Shown here: positions 6,747 to 7,054 of the stretch, one piece after another
Layout of the letters: every line of letters starts with the position of its first letter
Position numbering within the stretch: the first letter of the stretch is position 1
Assembly: GCA_021847625.1 (NCBI GenBank)
Contig: JAJZQK010000165.1
Coordinates: 1-7,054 of the forward strand
Direction of reading: 5' to 3'
Origin: Chloroflexota bacterium
Lineage (GTDB): Bacteria > Chloroflexota > FW602-bin22 > JAMCYS01
DNA: 7,054 nucleotides
The notes under the pieces: model-generated
Seen by the model: the letters and a program-made list of their open reading frames with translations, nothing else
What the model was told of the DNA's origin: nothing
The model's database searches: none
Program-made: the position numbers and the translations under genes

Positions 6747-7054
6747 ATGGCGACGAGCAGGGAGATCAGGCTGACTTCCCTCGCCAGCTGTGCAGGTTGA
6801 GCGGGTAAACTAGGTCCGTTGGACCTGGCGCAGGTACTGCGTCCACTGGCAAAACACCACCACCCCGACCTGTTGGTGGGACTAGATATTGGCGACGACG
6901 CGGCGGTTTACCGGTTCGGCGATCGGGCCATCATCCAGACGCTGGATTTCTTCGCCCCAGTCGTGGACGATCCGTACACCTACGGGGCGATCGCGGCCGC
7001 GAACGCGATGAGCGACGTCTACGCGATGGGCGGCGAGGTGCTCCTCGAGATCGG
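6747..7054 (+). CDS. selD: Selenide, water dikinase SelD, itself a selenoprotein (3' partial)
   Basis: SelD uses ATP and selenide to make selenophosphate, the selenium donor for Sec-tRNA (and selenouridine). The frame from ATG 6747 reads [17 protein letters not shown], then TGA (6798-6800), then [13 protein letters not shown]. Aligned by memory with E. coli SelD (GAGCGCK), the TGA is residue 18, at the catalytic Cys17 position, and Lys21 matches the essential Lys20. Downstream are LLVG (42-45), GDDAAVY (49-55), [12 protein letters not shown] (65-76) and [11 protein letters not shown] (86-96), all diagnostic of the N-terminal ATP/Mg-binding domain of SelD. The frame is open from the TGA to the window end; 102 residues are visible of a family usually near 330-350. 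A SECIS-like hairpin follows the TGA. selB in the same window supplies the decoding factor. A nonsense mutation is the alternative, but its placement exactly on the catalytic residue, with intact flanks, makes Sec far more likely. Confidence 0.95.
6798..6800 (+). other. UGA recoded as selenocysteine (Sec18 of SelD)
   Basis: The in-frame TGA occupies the active-site position of SelD (CAG-U-AGK), where family members have Cys or Sec. The reading frame is SelD-like on both sides with no shift. Confidence 0.93.
6801..6828 (+). promoter_or_regulatory. Bacterial SECIS element in selD
   Basis: A perfect 6-bp stem, AGGTCC (6812-6817) with GGACCT (6821-6826), closes a GUU loop (6818-6820). It extends downward by U6811-G6827 and C6810-G6828. 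The perfect part begins 11 bases after the TGA and the loop starts 17 bases after it, with G as the first loop base followed by U. This agrees with the bacterial SECIS model (short apical loop with an early G, at a fixed distance from UGA), which is bound by the SelB C-terminal winged helix. Confidence 0.8.

Noticed and set aside
6747..7054. selD as a pseudogene with a nonsense mutation, or starting after the TGA (for example TTG 6819)
   Set aside because: The strong AGGAGG fixes the start at 6747, the TGA falls exactly on the catalytic residue, a SECIS-like stem follows and selB is nearby; a later start would delete the active site.
1..7054. CRISPR array, insertion sequence or defence island
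   Set aside because: No direct repeat array, transposase, terminal inverted repeats or defence-specific partner gene was seen; the HerA here pairs with NurA, as in DNA repair systems.

Overview
The window is GC-rich, densely packed and carries every recognisable gene on the + strand. The order is selB (5' end cut off by the window), a DUF2342/Zincin_2 metallopeptidase-like gene, a nurA-type nuclease gene, a small HAS-barrel-like gene, a herA-type ATPase gene, and selD (3' end cut off). A bacterial NurA/HerA pair, a DUF2342 protein (a family best known from Actinobacteria and Chloroflexi, partly linked to coenzyme F420 producers) and a bacterial selenocysteine system together suggest a high-GC Chloroflexota-like or related bacterium. 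This taxonomic guess is inference from gene content only.

Layout. Positions 2-3006 hold selB and the metallopeptidase-like gene, separated by 2 bases and probably co-transcribed. The nurA-like gene follows after 16 bases and ends at 4219. An 89-base gap (4220-4308) contains a good sigma70-type promoter (TTGTCT, 17-base spacer, TATAAT). It drives a two-gene unit of the HAS-barrel-like protein and HerA, which overlap by 4 bases (ATGA). A 207-base gap (6540-6746) has a second TATAAT, a strong leader hairpin and a strong ribosome binding site, and leads into selD.

The main point easily missed is that selD is itself a selenoprotein gene. Its frame opens at ATG 6747 behind AGGAGG, meets an in-frame TGA at 6798-6800 exactly where the catalytic Cys/Sec of selenophosphate synthetase belongs, and continues into unmistakable SelD sequence. 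A stem with a GUU loop begins about 10 bases after the TGA and fits the bacterial SECIS model. Ordinary gene callers would lose the start of this gene or call it broken.

How the genes work together: SelD makes selenophosphate for Sec-tRNA synthesis, and SelB delivers Sec-tRNA to UGA codons next to a SECIS. The SelB in this window is therefore the factor expected to translate the SelD in this window, closing a self-dependent loop. HerA and NurA are expected to form a DNA end-resection motor/nuclease. The HAS-barrel-like protein is a probable partner of HerA. The DUF2342 protein has no assigned role here.
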